64,000 bases of DNA from Marivita sp030148515 (GTDB taxonomy: Bacteria > Pseudomonadota > Alphaproteobacteria > Rhodobacterales > Rhodobacteraceae). A program made the translations under genes and the position numbers. The notes beneath the pieces are model-generated. The model made no database searches, had not been told where the DNA came from, and worked only from the letters and a program-made list of their open reading frames with translations. How positions within the stretch are numbered: the stretch's first letter is position 1; each line of letters begins with the position of its first letter. Location of the stretch: positions 1,550,001 to 1,614,000 of the forward strand of contig NZ_CP180351.1 of assembly GCF_048006345.1 (NCBI RefSeq). The letters run 5' to 3'. This document shows positions 1 through 8,999 of this stretch, in pieces.

Positions 1-866
1 CTCCCGACGATCTGGAGGTTCTGGGGATCACCGCCGTGGCCGGGAACGTGCCCCTGCCTCTGACACAGAAAAATGCCCGCATCGTCTGCGAACTGGCGGG
101 CAAGCCTGAAACCCTTGTCTTTGCGGGATGCGATGCGCCCATCGCGCGCAAGCTTGTCACGGCAGAGCATGTGCACGGCAAGACCGGGCTGGACGGCCCA
201 ACCCTGCCCGACCCAACCATGCCCTTGCAGGACCAGCACGCGGTAGATTTCATCATCGAAACCCTGCGGGCCGAGGAAGAAGGCAGTGTCACGCTCTGTC
301 CATTGGGGCCGTTGACCAACATCGCGACCGCGTTGAAGCGGGCACCTGATATTGCCGAGCGCATACAGGAAATCGTGCTTATGGGTGGCGCTTATTTCGA
401 AGTGGGCAACATCACACCCGCCGCCGAGTTCAACATCTATGTCGACCCAGAAGCCGCCAAAAAGGTCTTTGCCTGCGGCGCACCAATAACCGTGATGCCG
501 CTCGACGTGACCCACAAGGCGCTGGTGACTGCAGAGCGCAACAATGCCTTCCGAGCGATTGGTACGCCCGTGGGGATCGCCGTGGCCGAGATGACCGATT
601 TCTTCGAACGCTTCGACAAGGAAAAATACGGCAGCGCCGGTGCGCCTTTGCATGACCCTTGTGTCACCGCCTACCTTATCAAGCCGGACCTCTTCACCGG
701 ACGACACATCAATGTCGAAATCGAATCCGGCTCCGATCTGACTTTGGGAATGACCGTCGCGGATTGGTGGGGTGTCACCGACCGCGCACCCAACGCCACG
801 TTCATGGGCGACATCGACGCGGACGGCTTTTTCGCCCTGCTCACCGAACGTCTGGGACGGCTATGA
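1..866 (+). CDS. Nucleoside hydrolase (inosine/uridine-preferring family), 5'-truncated by window edge
   Basis: The reading frame is open from base 3, so the true start lies before the window; the GTG at 36 is internal. The family hydrolyses the N-glycosidic bond of ribonucleosides, giving ribose and a free base for salvage, in the cytoplasm. Visible family features are the TAVAGNVPL stretch near the start, the LCPLGPLTNIATAL segment, the MGGAYFEVGNITPAAEFN segment that carries substrate-binding residues, and the late HDPCVTAYL motif with the catalytic-site His and Asp. The Asp-rich N-terminal calcium site is outside the window. The stop TGA overlaps the start of the next gene as ATGA, so the two are probably translationally coupled. 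The family is clear; substrate preference is not. Confidence 0.9.
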   Translation, partial: PDDLEVLGITAVAGNVPLPLTQKNARIVCELAGKPETLVFAGCDAPIARKLVTAEHVHGKTGLDGPTLPDPTMPLQDQHAVDFIIETLRAEEEGSVTLCPLGPLTNIATALKRAPDIAERIQEIVLMGGAYFEVGNITPAAEFNIYVDPEAAKKVFACGAPITVMPLDVTHKALVTAERNNAFRAIGTPVGIAVAEMTDFFERFDKEKYGSAGAPLHDPCVTAYLIKPDLFTGRHINVEIESGSDLTLGMTVADWWGVTDRAPNATFMGDIDADGFFALLTERLGRL

Positions 867-1309
867 AATCCTTGCACCTCGCCTCTCCCGAGGACCTGCC
901 ACGGTTGCTGCCGCTGGTTGCGGCGTTTCATGAACACCAAGGCTTCAACACGTCGCCCGAACACCAGCACAACGCAATTGTTCCTTTGCTCGAAGGCAGT
1001 CCCCACGGCGCGATCTGGCTGATCGGCCCGCGCCGTGCTCCGGTCGGCTATGTCGTGGTTTCCTTCGGCTGGTCGGTCGAATATGGCGGCATGGACGCCA
1101 TCGTCGATGAAATCTTTGTCCGAAGCGCCGTGCGCAAACGCGGCATGGGATCAGACGCGCTTAATGGTCTGTCCAAGGCGCTCAAAGACGGTGGCATAAA
1201 GGCGCTTCACCTCGAAGCGGATCAGGGCAACGAGACACTCAAACGGTTCTACCAACGCTGCAAGTTCGAGACACGCGAAGGCTACGCCTACATGTCTCGC
1301 GAGCTCTAA
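863..1309 (+). CDS. GNAT family N-acetyltransferase
   Basis: This 148-residue protein starts at the ATG overlapping the upstream nucleoside hydrolase stop. A longer in-frame ORF begins at 659 but would run deep inside that gene, so I reject it. It shows the GNAT pattern: an N-terminal helix region, a central strand (VGYVVVSF), an acetyl-CoA pyrophosphate-loop region with VDEIFVRSAVRKRGMG, and a C-terminal FYQRCKFE helix-strand typical of small-molecule acetyltransferases. GNAT enzymes transfer acetyl from acetyl-CoA to an amine. The acceptor cannot be told from the sequence. Coupling to a nucleoside hydrolase may be only positional. Confidence 0.85.
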   Translation: MKSLHLASPEDLPRLLPLVAAFHEHQGFNTSPEHQHNAIVPLLEGSPHGAIWLIGPRRAPVGYVVVSFGWSVEYGGMDAIVDEIFVRSAVRKRGMGSDALNGLSKALKDGGIKALHLEADQGNETLKRFYQRCKFETREGYAYMSREL

Positions 1310-1355
1310 CGCGCCGGGGCTGGTGAGACAGACCACAAGCGCTTATATCCGCACC

Positions 1356-2774
1356 ATGACCCTGCACATTCCCTTCGACAACAGTTACGCCGCCCTGCCC
1401 GACACGTTTTATGCGCGGGTCAAACCCGAGCCGGTCAAAGCGCCTTCGCTGATCGCCATCAATGAACCGCTGGCCCGCGATCTTGGCATCGACGGGCTGG
1501 ACGATCCGAACCTCGCGGCGCTCTTTGCAGGCAACGCGATCCCAGATGGCGCGTCGCCCTTGGCGCAGCTTTATGCCGGTCATCAGTTCGGCCAGTACAA
1601 TCCGCAGCTCGGCGACGGCCGTGCGATCCTGCTGGGCGAAACCATCGGCACCGACGGCATCCGCCGCGACATCCAGCTCAAAGGCTCGGGCCGGACGCCA
1701 TTTTCCCGCATGGGCGACGGGCGCGCATGGCTGGGTCCGGTGCTGCGCGAATACGTGGTAAGCGAGGCGATGCACGCGCTTGGTGTGCCGACGACTCGCG
1801 CACTAGCTGCTGTTCGCACTGGCGATGTTGTGGTGCGCGAACGCCCCCTGCCCGGCGCCGTTCTGACCCGCGTCGCGCAAAGCCACTTGCGCGTCGGCAC
1901 ATTCCAGGTCTTCGCCGCCCGTGGCGAGACCCAGGCGCTGCAAACCCTCTTTGAGTATGCAGTGGCTCGGCACTATCCCGAGGCCACTGATCCTGCCTCT
2001 TTCCTTGATGCGGTCATGCGCCGGCAGGCGGCTTTGGTCGCCCACTGGATGAGCCTCGGCTTTATTCACGGCGTGATGAACACCGACAATTGCAGCATTT
2101 CCGGCGAAACCATCGACTATGGTCCCTGCGCCTTCATGGACAGCTACCATCCGGAAACCGTCTATTCCTCCATCGACCGCTACGGGCGCTACAGCTATGC
2201 CGCGCAGGCGGACATCATCGTGTGGAACATGGCCCAGCTTGCAACCGCGCTGTTGTCGCTGATGCCTGATCCCGAAGCATCGGTCGAAGCCTTCACGACG
2301 CAGATCCACACAATGCCCGAGATGATCCGCGCGGAATGGCTGCAGCGGTTCGGGGCAAAGATCGGCATCGCCGACCCGACGCCAGAGGATGCCGCGTTGA
2401 TCGGGGACCTGTTGACGCTGATGCAGACAGCCGAAGCCGATTTTACCAACACCTTCCGGGGGCTGGTGGACGGCACCGCGCGCGATCAGTTTGCAGATCC
2501 GACCGGGTTCGATCACTGGTCCGAGGCTTGGCAAAGCCGCATCGCCAGCGAAGACGATCCAAAGGGCCGGATGAGCGCTGCCAACCCGGTTCTGATTCCG
2601 CGCAACCACCAGATCGAAGCCATGATCACCGCAGCCGTGGGCGGCGACGATGCTCCCTTCGCGCGCCTGATGGCGGCTTACGCAACTCCCTATGGTGCCA
2701 ATCCCGATTTCGACGATCTGCGCAGCCCACCTGCCCCCGAAGAAGTGGTTCAGGCGACGTTCTGTGGCACCTGA
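1356..2774 (+). CDS. selO: Protein adenylyltransferase SelO (YdiU/UPF0061 family)
   Basis: This 472-residue protein has the family's usual length. The pseudokinase-fold SelO enzymes transfer AMP from ATP to Ser, Thr or Tyr of target proteins and take part in redox stress responses. Family motifs visible are GHQFGQYNPQLGDGRAILLG, GRTPFSRMGDGRAWLGPVLRE, and MNTDNCSISGETIDYGP, which carries the catalytic and metal-binding Asn/Asp residues. I chose the ATG at 1356 (MTLHIPFDN), which matches family N-termini; an upstream GTG at 1323 adds eleven unlikely residues. The protein ends in Cys-Gly-Thr with no selenocysteine, as is usual in bacteria. The 3' end overlaps the converging exporter gene by 25 bp. 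Confidence 0.93.
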   Translation: MTLHIPFDNSYAALPDTFYARVKPEPVKAPSLIAINEPLARDLGIDGLDDPNLAALFAGNAIPDGASPLAQLYAGHQFGQYNPQLGDGRAILLGETIGTDGIRRDIQLKGSGRTPFSRMGDGRAWLGPVLREYVVSEAMHALGVPTTRALAAVRTGDVVVRERPLPGAVLTRVAQSHLRVGTFQVFAARGETQALQTLFEYAVARHYPEATDPASFLDAVMRRQAALVAHWMSLGFIHGVMNTDNCSISGETIDYGPCAFMDSYHPETVYSSIDRYGRYSYAAQADIIVWNMAQLATALLSLMPDPEASVEAFTTQIHTMPEMIRAEWLQRFGAKIGIADPTPEDAALIGDLLTLMQTAEADFTNTFRGLVDGTARDQFADPTGFDHWSEAWQSRIASEDDPKGRMSAANPVLIPRNHQIEAMITAAVGGDDAPFARLMAAYATPYGANPDFDDLRSPPAPEEVVQATFCGT

Positions 2775-3664
2775 GCGGGGCGTTTGCGCCGCCGATTGAT
2801 CAGGACAATCCCGACAGCAACAAGCGCCATCGCGCCAAGGAACCCCGGCCCCACCGGCTCGTCCAGCAACAGCCAACCCATGCCCACCGCCAGAACCGGT
2901 GACAGGAAACTAAACGCTGCAATGTCGGACGCCGGATAGACTGCCATCAGCCGCAGCCAGAACAGGTAACCGAGGCTGGCAACGAAGATCACCTGGAACA
3001 ACAGACCTGCCACATGCACCCCCGTCGGTGCCCGCAAAAATTCCCCGAAAAGCGGTGCCGCCGCCAGCAAGCCCACAGCCGAAACTGAGAGCTGCCAGAA
3101 CAACTGGCTTTCTGCGGGCAGTTCCGACACCCGCGTGAGCCGCACCGTCAGGGCAATGCCCGCCCATGCGAACGCTGCCGATAAGGCCAGTACGTCCCCC
3201 AAAAGGCTCCCGGCTTCGCGCGATTGCGGATCGAAAAGTGCCCAGATCACCCCGGTCATCGCCAGGAGCAATCCAAGCAAGCGTCGCCAGGACAGAGTTT
3301 CCCCCGGAAGCACAAAATGTGCAATCAGCGCCAACCAGATCGGCATCGAATAGAACAGGATCGACACGCGCGACACGGTCGTCAGGTCAAGGGCAATGAA
3401 AAGGAAGATGAACTCGATGGTGAACAGGCCGCCCAGCAAAAGGCCGGGCCAGAGCGTGCGCCGCACCCCTTCAAGCCGTCGGCCCAGAACCAAAAGCCAC
3501 ACTCCCAGAACCAGCAAGGCCAGTCCTGATCGCAACCCTGCGGCAAAGACGGGACCAAACCCGCCATTGGTGACTTTGATCACCACTTGGTTGAACGCCA
3601 GCACAGTGGCGAACACAACAAGGCTTGCGGCCCCTGTCAGATCAATTGCATCTTTACGGTCCAT
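2750..3664 (-). CDS. EamA/DMT family transporter
   Basis: This 304-residue integral membrane protein has about ten hydrophobic segments arranged as two EamA repeats, as in drug/metabolite exporters. The chosen start is MDRKDAIDLTG at 3664. A longer ORF to 3856 adds 64 residues rich in Arg and Cys and antisense to the next gene's leader, so it is rejected. Substrates of this family are diverse (amino acids, nucleosides, metabolites) and cannot be assigned here. The tail NRRRKRPAQVP is basic, as expected for a cytoplasmic C-terminus. The gene converges with selO and their ends overlap by 25 bp. Confidence 0.88.
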   Translation of the reverse strand: MDRKDAIDLTGAASLVVFATVLAFNQVVIKVTNGGFGPVFAAGLRSGLALLVLGVWLLVLGRRLEGVRRTLWPGLLLGGLFTIEFIFLFIALDLTTVSRVSILFYSMPIWLALIAHFVLPGETLSWRRLLGLLLAMTGVIWALFDPQSREAGSLLGDVLALSAAFAWAGIALTVRLTRVSELPAESQLFWQLSVSAVGLLAAAPLFGEFLRAPTGVHVAGLLFQVIFVASLGYLFWLRLMAVYPASDIAAFSFLSPVLAVGMGWLLLDEPVGPGFLGAMALVAVGIVLINRRRKRPAQVPQNVA

Positions 3665-3821
3665 CTGCGTCAGGGACACCCGCAGGCCCGAAGGGTCAAG
3701 CGGAAAACGCTGCAAGCGGGCGCAGTCAAATCCGCACAGCGCAAAGGTTTTTCTACATCCCGCCCGCGAATTGGGCATCCTGTGCACAGCAAAAACAACC
3801 TGATCGCCGGGAGTAAGAAGT

Positions 3822-4610
3822 ATGAGTCTCATGGGAACACTGGCCAAAGTGGCCATCGGATATGCCGCAGCGCGTGGCGTGGATCATCTGTCCGGAGGCA
3901 AGGGCTTTGGCGGGCTGATGGGCGGCGCTCAAGTGCCGGGCGACAACCCTCTGGCGCAGATTCAGTCGCAATTGGGCCAGATGATGGGCGGTGCAGGTGG
4001 ATCGAATCCGCTCGCCGGGATCATGGAAAAGATGCAATCCGGCGGGCTTGACCTGTCGTCGATGATGGGCGGCGGGGCTGCTGGCGCAGACGCAGGCGAC
4101 AAAGGTGGTCTGCTGTCACAGCTTGGCGCTGGTGGTGGCGGGGCCGGTCTGGCCGGCCTTTTGGCCGCAGCCGGTGGCATGGCCGCGCTGGGCGGCAAGA
4201 ACATGGGTGGCATGCTGGACCAGTTCGCCAAATCGGGTGCGGCAGCCCCACAGGCCGAGGAAACCGCCGCCCTGATGCTGCGCGCGATGATCCAGGCAGC
4301 AAAATGTGACGGCGGCATTGACGAGGCCGAACGCGCCAAGATTTTCGACACTGTGGGCGACGATGCCGATGCCGAAGACATCGCCTTCGTACAGGACCAG
4401 CTGGCAGCTCCGGTCGATGTGGATGCCCTCGCGGCCGACACCCCTGCTGCGCTTCGCGCTCAGGTCTATTCCGCCTCGCTGATGGCGATCCGGCTCGATA
4501 CCCAGCCCGAAGCCGAATACCTTGACGCGCTCGCCCGCGCGATGGATCTGGACCAGCCGACAGTCAACGCGCTGCATATGCAGATGGGGGTTCAGCCGCT
4601 CTATAGCTGA
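3822..4610 (+). CDS. DUF533 / TerB-like protein
   Basis: This 262-residue protein begins MSLMGTLAKVAIGYAAARG. Its N-terminal half is Gly/Met-rich (GGLMGGAQ, MMGGAGG, SSMMGGGAAG) and includes a weakly hydrophobic Gly/Ala segment around residues 105-130. The C-terminal half (about 140-262) is a predicted all-helical TerB-like domain with MLRAMIQAAKCDGGIDEAERAKI, the acidic motif seen in TerB and DUF533 proteins. The closest general type I recognise is YebE-like inner-membrane-associated proteins of unknown function. It lies 15 bp before an EamA exporter gene on the same strand. Confidence 0.75.
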   Translation: MSLMGTLAKVAIGYAAARGVDHLSGGKGFGGLMGGAQVPGDNPLAQIQSQLGQMMGGAGGSNPLAGIMEKMQSGGLDLSSMMGGGAAGADAGDKGGLLSQLGAGGGGAGLAGLLAAAGGMAALGGKNMGGMLDQFAKSGAAAPQAEETAALMLRAMIQAAKCDGGIDEAERAKIFDTVGDDADAEDIAFVQDQLAAPVDVDALAADTPAALRAQVYSASLMAIRLDTQPEAEYLDALARAMDLDQPTVNALHMQMGVQPLYS

Positions 4611-4625
4611 ACCTGACACACCTCT

Positions 4626-5471
4626 ATGAAAGGCATTCTGCTGGCCTGTCTCGGTGTCCTGATCCTGACACCGGACGCGCTCCTGATCCGTCTGTCCGGC
4701 CTTGAGGCCGCCCCGCTGGTCGCATGGCGCGGGCTGGCGATGGGAACGCTTTTTCTGACCGCAGCAACACTCACCGGCCAGGTGCGCCTGTTCCCAAGGC
4801 TGGCCTCTGGCGTTGGGGTGGCATTGGTGCTCGCACAATGGGCCAATGCCTCGCTCTTCGCCCCCGCCATTTCGCTGGCCCCGGTGGCGCTGGTCCTGAT
4901 CGCGGTGGCGACAGTGCCGATATGGGCCGCCATCCTGTCCCGCGTGCTCTACGGCCAACCCACGGGCACCGCGACATGGATCACCATCGCCGTGGTCAGT
5001 GTGGGCATCGTGATTGCCATGTCCGGCAAAAGCGACATCGCCTTCACCGCAACTGCTTTGATCGGCGTGGCGTGTGGCCTTGGCGTGGCGCTGAGCCTGG
5101 CGCTCAGCTTCACGCTGCTGCGCCACAACCCCGACATGCCGCTTCTGCCTGCTGTGGGGACCGGATCGATGCTGGCCGGGCTGACCGCCTTCGCCCTCAC
5201 ATCTCCGCAAGAGATGACATCCGGCACGACATGGGCCATCGCCATCGCAAGCTTTATCGTGCTTCCTGCCTCGTTCTACCTCATGTCCGAAGCGTCCCGG
5301 CACACTGCCTCTGTAAACGTAAGTCTAGTGCTCTTGCTCGAGACTGTTCTGGGCCCGCTCTGGGTCTGGATGGTGATCGACGAAGCCCCAACCGCGACGA
5401 TGCTCACCGGCGGGACTATTGTCGTTGCCACACTCGCCACCTATCTCTGGCACCTCCGCCGCAGAGCGTGA
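4626..5471 (+). CDS. EamA/DMT family transporter
   Basis: This 281-residue membrane protein has two EamA repeats. Hydrophobic segments begin at MKGILLACLGVLIL and continue at regular intervals to the last one (GGTIVVATLATYLWHL). It starts 15 bp after the TerB-like gene, so it is probably co-transcribed with it. It is the second of three EamA exporters within 4.3 kb. The substrate is unknown. Its 3' end is followed after 76 bp by the Fur-type regulator; a longer version of that regulator ORF would overlap this gene and is not favoured. Confidence 0.87.
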   Translation: MKGILLACLGVLILTPDALLIRLSGLEAAPLVAWRGLAMGTLFLTAATLTGQVRLFPRLASGVGVALVLAQWANASLFAPAISLAPVALVLIAVATVPIWAAILSRVLYGQPTGTATWITIAVVSVGIVIAMSGKSDIAFTATALIGVACGLGVALSLALSFTLLRHNPDMPLLPAVGTGSMLAGLTAFALTSPQEMTSGTTWAIAIASFIVLPASFYLMSEASRHTASVNVSLVLLLETVLGPLWVWMVIDEAPTATMLTGGTIVVATLATYLWHLRRRA

Positions 5472-5547
5472 AAAAGTCGTTTGCGCATTCTGGCATTGCC
5501 CGGCGCAGTTCGGTAAACCAGCGCGCACCAAGACAAGAGGCCCGGCG

Positions 5548-5958
5548 ATGTCCGAAACCATCCTTTCCCGCTGCGAAGCGCAGGGCCTGCGCCTGACAGA
5601 ACAACGGCGCACCATCGCACAGGTGCTTGAGGATGCGACCGACCACCCGGATGTCGAAGAGCTCTACGCCCGCGCCTCGGGGCGGGACCCGAACATCTCG
5701 ATCGCAACGGTTTACCGGACAGTAAAATTGTTTGAAGAGGCGGGCATCCTTGAGAAGGTTGATTTCGGTGATGGCCGCGCGCGCTACGAAGACGCCGAAC
5801 GCGATCACCACGATCATCTGATCGATCTACACACCGGCAAGGTCATCGAATTCGTCGACCCCGAGATCGAGGCGCTTCAGGAAAAGATCGCGGCCAAGCT
5901 GGGTTACACGCTGAAAGGCCACAAGCTCGAACTCTACGGCGTACCGATCAAGAAATAA
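5548..5958 (+). CDS. Fur/Mur family metalloregulator
   Basis: This 136-residue transcription regulator starts at MSETILSRCEAQG; an in-frame extension to 5419 runs back into the exporter gene and is rejected. The N-terminal winged helix has LRLTEQRRTIAQVL and the recognition region ISIATVYRTVKLFEEAGI. The dimerisation domain has DHHDHLIDLHTGKVIEF, the histidine-rich metal site shared by Fur and Mur. It lacks the HxH plus heme motif of Irr and the CxxC pairs of the structural zinc site of many Fur proteins. In Rhodobacterales the single Fur/Mur protein responds to iron or manganese. Which metal applies here cannot be decided from the sequence. Confidence 0.88.
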   Translation: MSETILSRCEAQGLRLTEQRRTIAQVLEDATDHPDVEELYARASGRDPNISIATVYRTVKLFEEAGILEKVDFGDGRARYEDAERDHHDHLIDLHTGKVIEFVDPEIEALQEKIAAKLGYTLKGHKLELYGVPIKK

Positions 5959-6012
5959 CCGACACGCGTCGCGGCACTGGCCTCTGCTGAAAAAGAGGCG
6001 TAGCTGCACAGC

Positions 6013-6906
6013 ATGCAAACCGTTCGCGCCATCCTCCTGATGATCCTTGCGATGGCGCTTTTGGCGCTCAGCGATGTATTCATCAAACTGTCGTCACAGG
6101 TTCTTTCCCCCGGCCACGTGATGTTCTTTCTCAGCCTTGGCGGAACCTTGTGCTTCATCCTCATCGCGAAATGGCAGGGCGCGAAACTGCTCAGCCGCGA
6201 TGCGCTGCACCCGTGGGTGCTGGCCCGTAGCGGGCTTGAGATCGTCGGCGGGCTGGGTCTCGTTCTGTCCATCGGACAGATCCCTTTGTCGCTTTTTGCC
6301 GCCATCATGCAGATGGCACCGCTGGTCGTGACGCTTGGTGCCGCAATCTTCCTCAAGGAACCCGTTGGCCTACGCCGCTGGCTGGCGATCTTTGCGGGCA
6401 TCATCGGTATGCTTCTGGTGATCCGCCCCGGTGCCGAAGGCTTTGAACCCGCAGCACTTTTCGCGGTGATGGGCGTCTGTGGGCTGGGTCTGCGTGATCT
6501 CATCACCAGGCTATCGCCGTCTCACATCCCGTCCATTTCGCTGGCCACTTGGGGGTTTTCGGCAACCATCCCCATTGGCCTTGGCCTGATCCTGATCTCT
6601 GACGCGCCCACCCAGATGAGCGCCATCACCGCGTGGCACATGGGCGCGGGAATCGTGGTGACGGCGCTGGGTTATTACGCGGTGACACAAGCGATGCGGA
6701 TGGCACCCGCCGCCATCGTATCCCCCTTCCGCTACACGCGGCTGATCTTCACCATGAGCCTCGGCATCCTGATTTTCGGGGAACGTCCTGACACGATGAC
6801 CCTGACAGGTGCGGCGATCATCCTCGCCGCCGGTCTCTATGCGCTTTACCGCGAACGCAAACTGGCGCTCGAACAAGACACGCTAAAGCGGCAGGCCGCC
6901 CGTTAG
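6013..6906 (+). CDS. EamA/DMT family transporter
   Basis: This 297-residue membrane protein has two EamA repeats. The first transmembrane segment is at the very N-terminus (AILLMILAMALLALSDVFIKL), and GLGLVLSIGQIPLS and LAIFAGIIGMLLVI are further clear segments. The C-terminus ALYRERKLALEQDTLKR is charged and cytoplasmic. It follows the Fur/Mur gene by 54 bp on the same strand. It is a third, distinct exporter and only distantly similar to the two upstream ones. The substrate is unknown. Confidence 0.87.
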   Translation: MQTVRAILLMILAMALLALSDVFIKLSSQVLSPGHVMFFLSLGGTLCFILIAKWQGAKLLSRDALHPWVLARSGLEIVGGLGLVLSIGQIPLSLFAAIMQMAPLVVTLGAAIFLKEPVGLRRWLAIFAGIIGMLLVIRPGAEGFEPAALFAVMGVCGLGLRDLITRLSPSHIPSISLATWGFSATIPIGLGLILISDAPTQMSAITAWHMGAGIVVTALGYYAVTQAMRMAPAAIVSPFRYTRLIFTMSLGILIFGERPDTMTLTGAAIILAAGLYALYRERKLALEQDTLKRQAAR

Positions 6907-6921
6907 CGCTATCATGCATAG

Positions 6922-6949
6922 TTTACTTTGCGTCCGTCCCTGCTATACC
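6922..6949 (+). promoter_or_regulatory. Possible eno promoter
   Basis: TTTACT at 6922-6927 and TATACC at 6944-6949 are separated by 16 bp and lie 36 bp before the eno start. This fits a housekeeping-type promoter, but the -35 match is weak and no transcription start is known. Confidence 0.35.
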
Positions 6950-6984
6950 GCCGCGTAAATGCAGCTTCATCAGGACCAAGCGCA

Positions 6985-8262
6985 ATGAGCACCATCATCG
7001 ACATCCACGCCCGTGAAATCCTTGACAGCCGGGGCAACCCGACCGTCGAAGTCGACGTCACATTGGAAGACGGCACCATCGGCCGCGCCGCTGTGCCCTC
7101 GGGTGCGTCCACCGGAGCGTATGAGGCCGTCGAAAAGCGCGATGGCGACAAGAGCCGCTACATGGGCAAAGGCGTTCTCGAAGCCGTGGCCGCCGTGAAT
7201 GGCGAGATCGCGGATGAGATTGTCGGACTCGACGCCACCGAACAGGTCGGCATCGACATGACGATGATCGAACTGGACGGCACCGACAACAAGGGCCGCC
7301 TTGGGGCCAACGCCATCTTGGGTGTCAGCCTTGCCGTGGCGAAAGCCGCCGCCGATTTCACCGCGCAGCCGCTTTTCCGCTATGTCGGCGGCACCTCGGC
7401 GCGTCTGCTGCCGGTCCCGATGATGAACATCATCAATGGCGGCGAACATGCCGACAACCCGATCGACATCCAGGAATTCATGATCATGCCAGTGGCTGCG
7501 GAAAACATCCGCGACGCAGTGCGCATGGGGTCTGAAGTGTTCCACACGCTGAAGAAAGAACTGTCGGCAAAGGGCCTTTCCACTGGTCTGGGCGACGAAG
7601 GCGGTTTTGCACCCGAATTGGGCTCCACCCGCGAGGCGCTTGATTTCATTCTGAAATCCATCGAAAAAGCGGGCTACACGCCGGGCGATGACATCATGCT
7701 CGCCCTCGATTGCGCCGCGACCGAGTATTACAAGGACGGCAATTACGTTTATGCGGGCGAAGGCAAGACCCTCACCTCGGACGAGAACGTGGCCTATCTG
7801 CAAGCGCTGGTGAACGACTACCCGATCCTGTCCATCGAAGATGGCATGTCCGAAGACGACTGGGACGGCTGGGCGATGCTGACCGAGGTGCTGGGCGACA
7901 AGGTGCAGCTTGTGGGCGACGACCTGTTCGTCACCAACCCGGCCCGTCTGGCCGACGGCATCGCGCGCGGCTGTGCAAACTCCATGCTGGTCAAGGTCAA
8001 CCAGATCGGCACGCTGACAGAAACGCTCAAGGCGGTCGATATGGCCCACCGCGCGCGCTACACAAACGTGATGAGCCACCGCTCGGGCGAGACCGAAGAT
8101 GCGACGATTGCCGATCTCGCGGTGGCTACGAATTGCGGTCAGATCAAGACCGGTTCGCTCGCACGGTCCGACCGGTTGGCCAAGTACAACCAGTTGATCC
8201 GTATCGAGGAAATGCTGGCAGAGACCGCAGAATACGCAGGGCGGTCGATCCTGCGCGGGTAA
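6985..8262 (+). CDS. eno: Enolase
   Basis: This 425-residue enzyme converts 2-phosphoglycerate to phosphoenolpyruvate in glycolysis, gluconeogenesis and the lower Entner-Doudoroff route. The N-terminal IHAREILDSRGNPTVEVDV, the metal ligands in LALDCAATE, LSIEDGM and LVGDDLFVTN, the catalytic Lys in SMLVKVNQIGT, and the family signature SHRSGETEDATIADLAVA are all present. The start is MSTIIDIHA; an ORF extension to 6928 has no family similarity. A strong rho-independent terminator follows 33 bp after the stop, so eno is probably transcribed alone. It works downstream of the edd-eda pair found at 46.9-49.4 kb. Confidence 0.99.
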   Translation: MSTIIDIHAREILDSRGNPTVEVDVTLEDGTIGRAAVPSGASTGAYEAVEKRDGDKSRYMGKGVLEAVAAVNGEIADEIVGLDATEQVGIDMTMIELDGTDNKGRLGANAILGVSLAVAKAAADFTAQPLFRYVGGTSARLLPVPMMNIINGGEHADNPIDIQEFMIMPVAAENIRDAVRMGSEVFHTLKKELSAKGLSTGLGDEGGFAPELGSTREALDFILKSIEKAGYTPGDDIMLALDCAATEYYKDGNYVYAGEGKTLTSDENVAYLQALVNDYPILSIEDGMSEDDWDGWAMLTEVLGDKVQLVGDDLFVTNPARLADGIARGCANSMLVKVNQIGTLTETLKAVDMAHRARYTNVMSHRSGETEDATIADLAVATNCGQIKTGSLARSDRLAKYNQLIRIEEMLAETAEYAGRSILRG

Positions 8263-8295
8263 TCATTTCGAATTTTCCTTCGGAAAATCCGACAG

Positions 8296-8322
8296 GCCGG
8301 GCGCTGCGCGCCCGGCTTTTTT
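8296..8322 (+). terminator. Rho-independent terminator of eno
   Basis: A perfect 9-bp GC stem (GCCGGGCGC, 8296-8304, with 8308-8316) and a 3-nt loop are followed by six T residues. It lies 33 bp after the eno stop. Confidence 0.92.
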
Positions 8323-8357
8323 GCGTATTTGGAAAGAGAAGAAGATCAGGCGCGCGT

Positions 8358-8813
8358 TCAACTGCCTGCGTTCGGGTCCTTGTAGATGCCTTGCTCTTTC
8401 AGCGCGTCCACCACTTCGGCAGGCATGTATTCCTCGTCGTGTTTGGCAAGGATTTCAGAGGCTTCAAACACGCCGTTGATGTATCGCCCCGTGCCGACCA
8501 TGCCTTCGTTCTCGGAGAAGAGATCCGGCAGCACACCCGAATAGACCACCGGCACTGTCGCACCGCCATCGGTCACGCTGAAGGATACGGTCGATCCCTG
8601 CCCCCGCACGATGGAGCCTTCCTCGACCAGACCGCCGATGCGGAACACTTCGTTGGGCGCGGGCGGCTCTGCGATCACCTGGCTGGGAGAGCGGAAAAAG
8701 TTGATCCCGTCCCGCATGCCATAGCCGATCAGCGCCGTCGATAGGATCAAGGCAACCGTCGCCAGCGCGATCACCTGGATCCGGCGTTGCTTTTTCAGCG
8801 ATTTCAGGGCCAT
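8358..8813 (-). CDS. ccmE: Cytochrome c-type biogenesis heme chaperone CcmE
   Basis: This 151-residue protein is the periplasmic heme chaperone of the System I (Ccm) pathway. It binds heme covalently and passes it to CcmF/CcmH for attachment to apocytochromes. The N-terminus is basic (KSLKKQRRIQ) followed by one membrane anchor at about residues 13-32. The globular domain has FRIGGLVEEGSIVRG and VVYSGVLPDLF, and ILAKHDEEYMP contains the heme-binding His and the following Tyr. It stands apart from ccmI, which is at 61.1 kb. It lies downstream of argC on the same strand, with paired palindromes between them. Confidence 0.96.
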   Translation of the reverse strand: MALKSLKKQRRIQVIALATVALILSTALIGYGMRDGINFFRSPSQVIAEPPAPNEVFRIGGLVEEGSIVRGQGSTVSFSVTDGGATVPVVYSGVLPDLFSENEGMVGTGRYINGVFEASEILAKHDEEYMPAEVVDALKEQGIYKDPNAGS

Positions 8814-8943
8814 GACGTCCTCCCGACCGAACCTGCCTCAATATATACACGCAAACTTCGTTCGCAAACTGCGGCAAACCAATTTGCCGCAGGTCCGACC
8901 GATCATTTTTCCGGCTTCACGTGATCTTAAGCCGTCAACGTCA

Positions 8944-8990
8944 CAGAGTCTTCGAACGAAGACTCTGGAGCCGACCCAGAAATTTCTGGG
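8944..8990. repeat. Paired palindromes between argC and ccmE
   Basis: Two perfect inverted repeats lie side by side. The first is 10-bp arms (CAGAGTCTTC) around GAAC at 8944-8967. The second is a 16-bp palindrome (CCCAGAAATTTCTGGG) at 8975-8990. A further pair, GAGCC (8968-8972) and GGCTC (8997-9001), could enclose the second. They begin about 10 bp after the argC stop on the minus strand and may act as a terminator or 3' RNA stabiliser. No T-run follows. Similar paired hairpins occur at 19888-19929, 39972-40002 and 41407-41450. Confidence 0.7.
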
Positions 8991-8999
8991 CACACCGGC

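Noticed and set aside
1803..2876. 357-codon minus-strand ORF
   Set aside because: Antisense to selO; no domain.
4116..5303. 395-codon minus-strand ORF
   Set aside because: Overlaps the TerB-like and EamA genes in full; low-complexity product.
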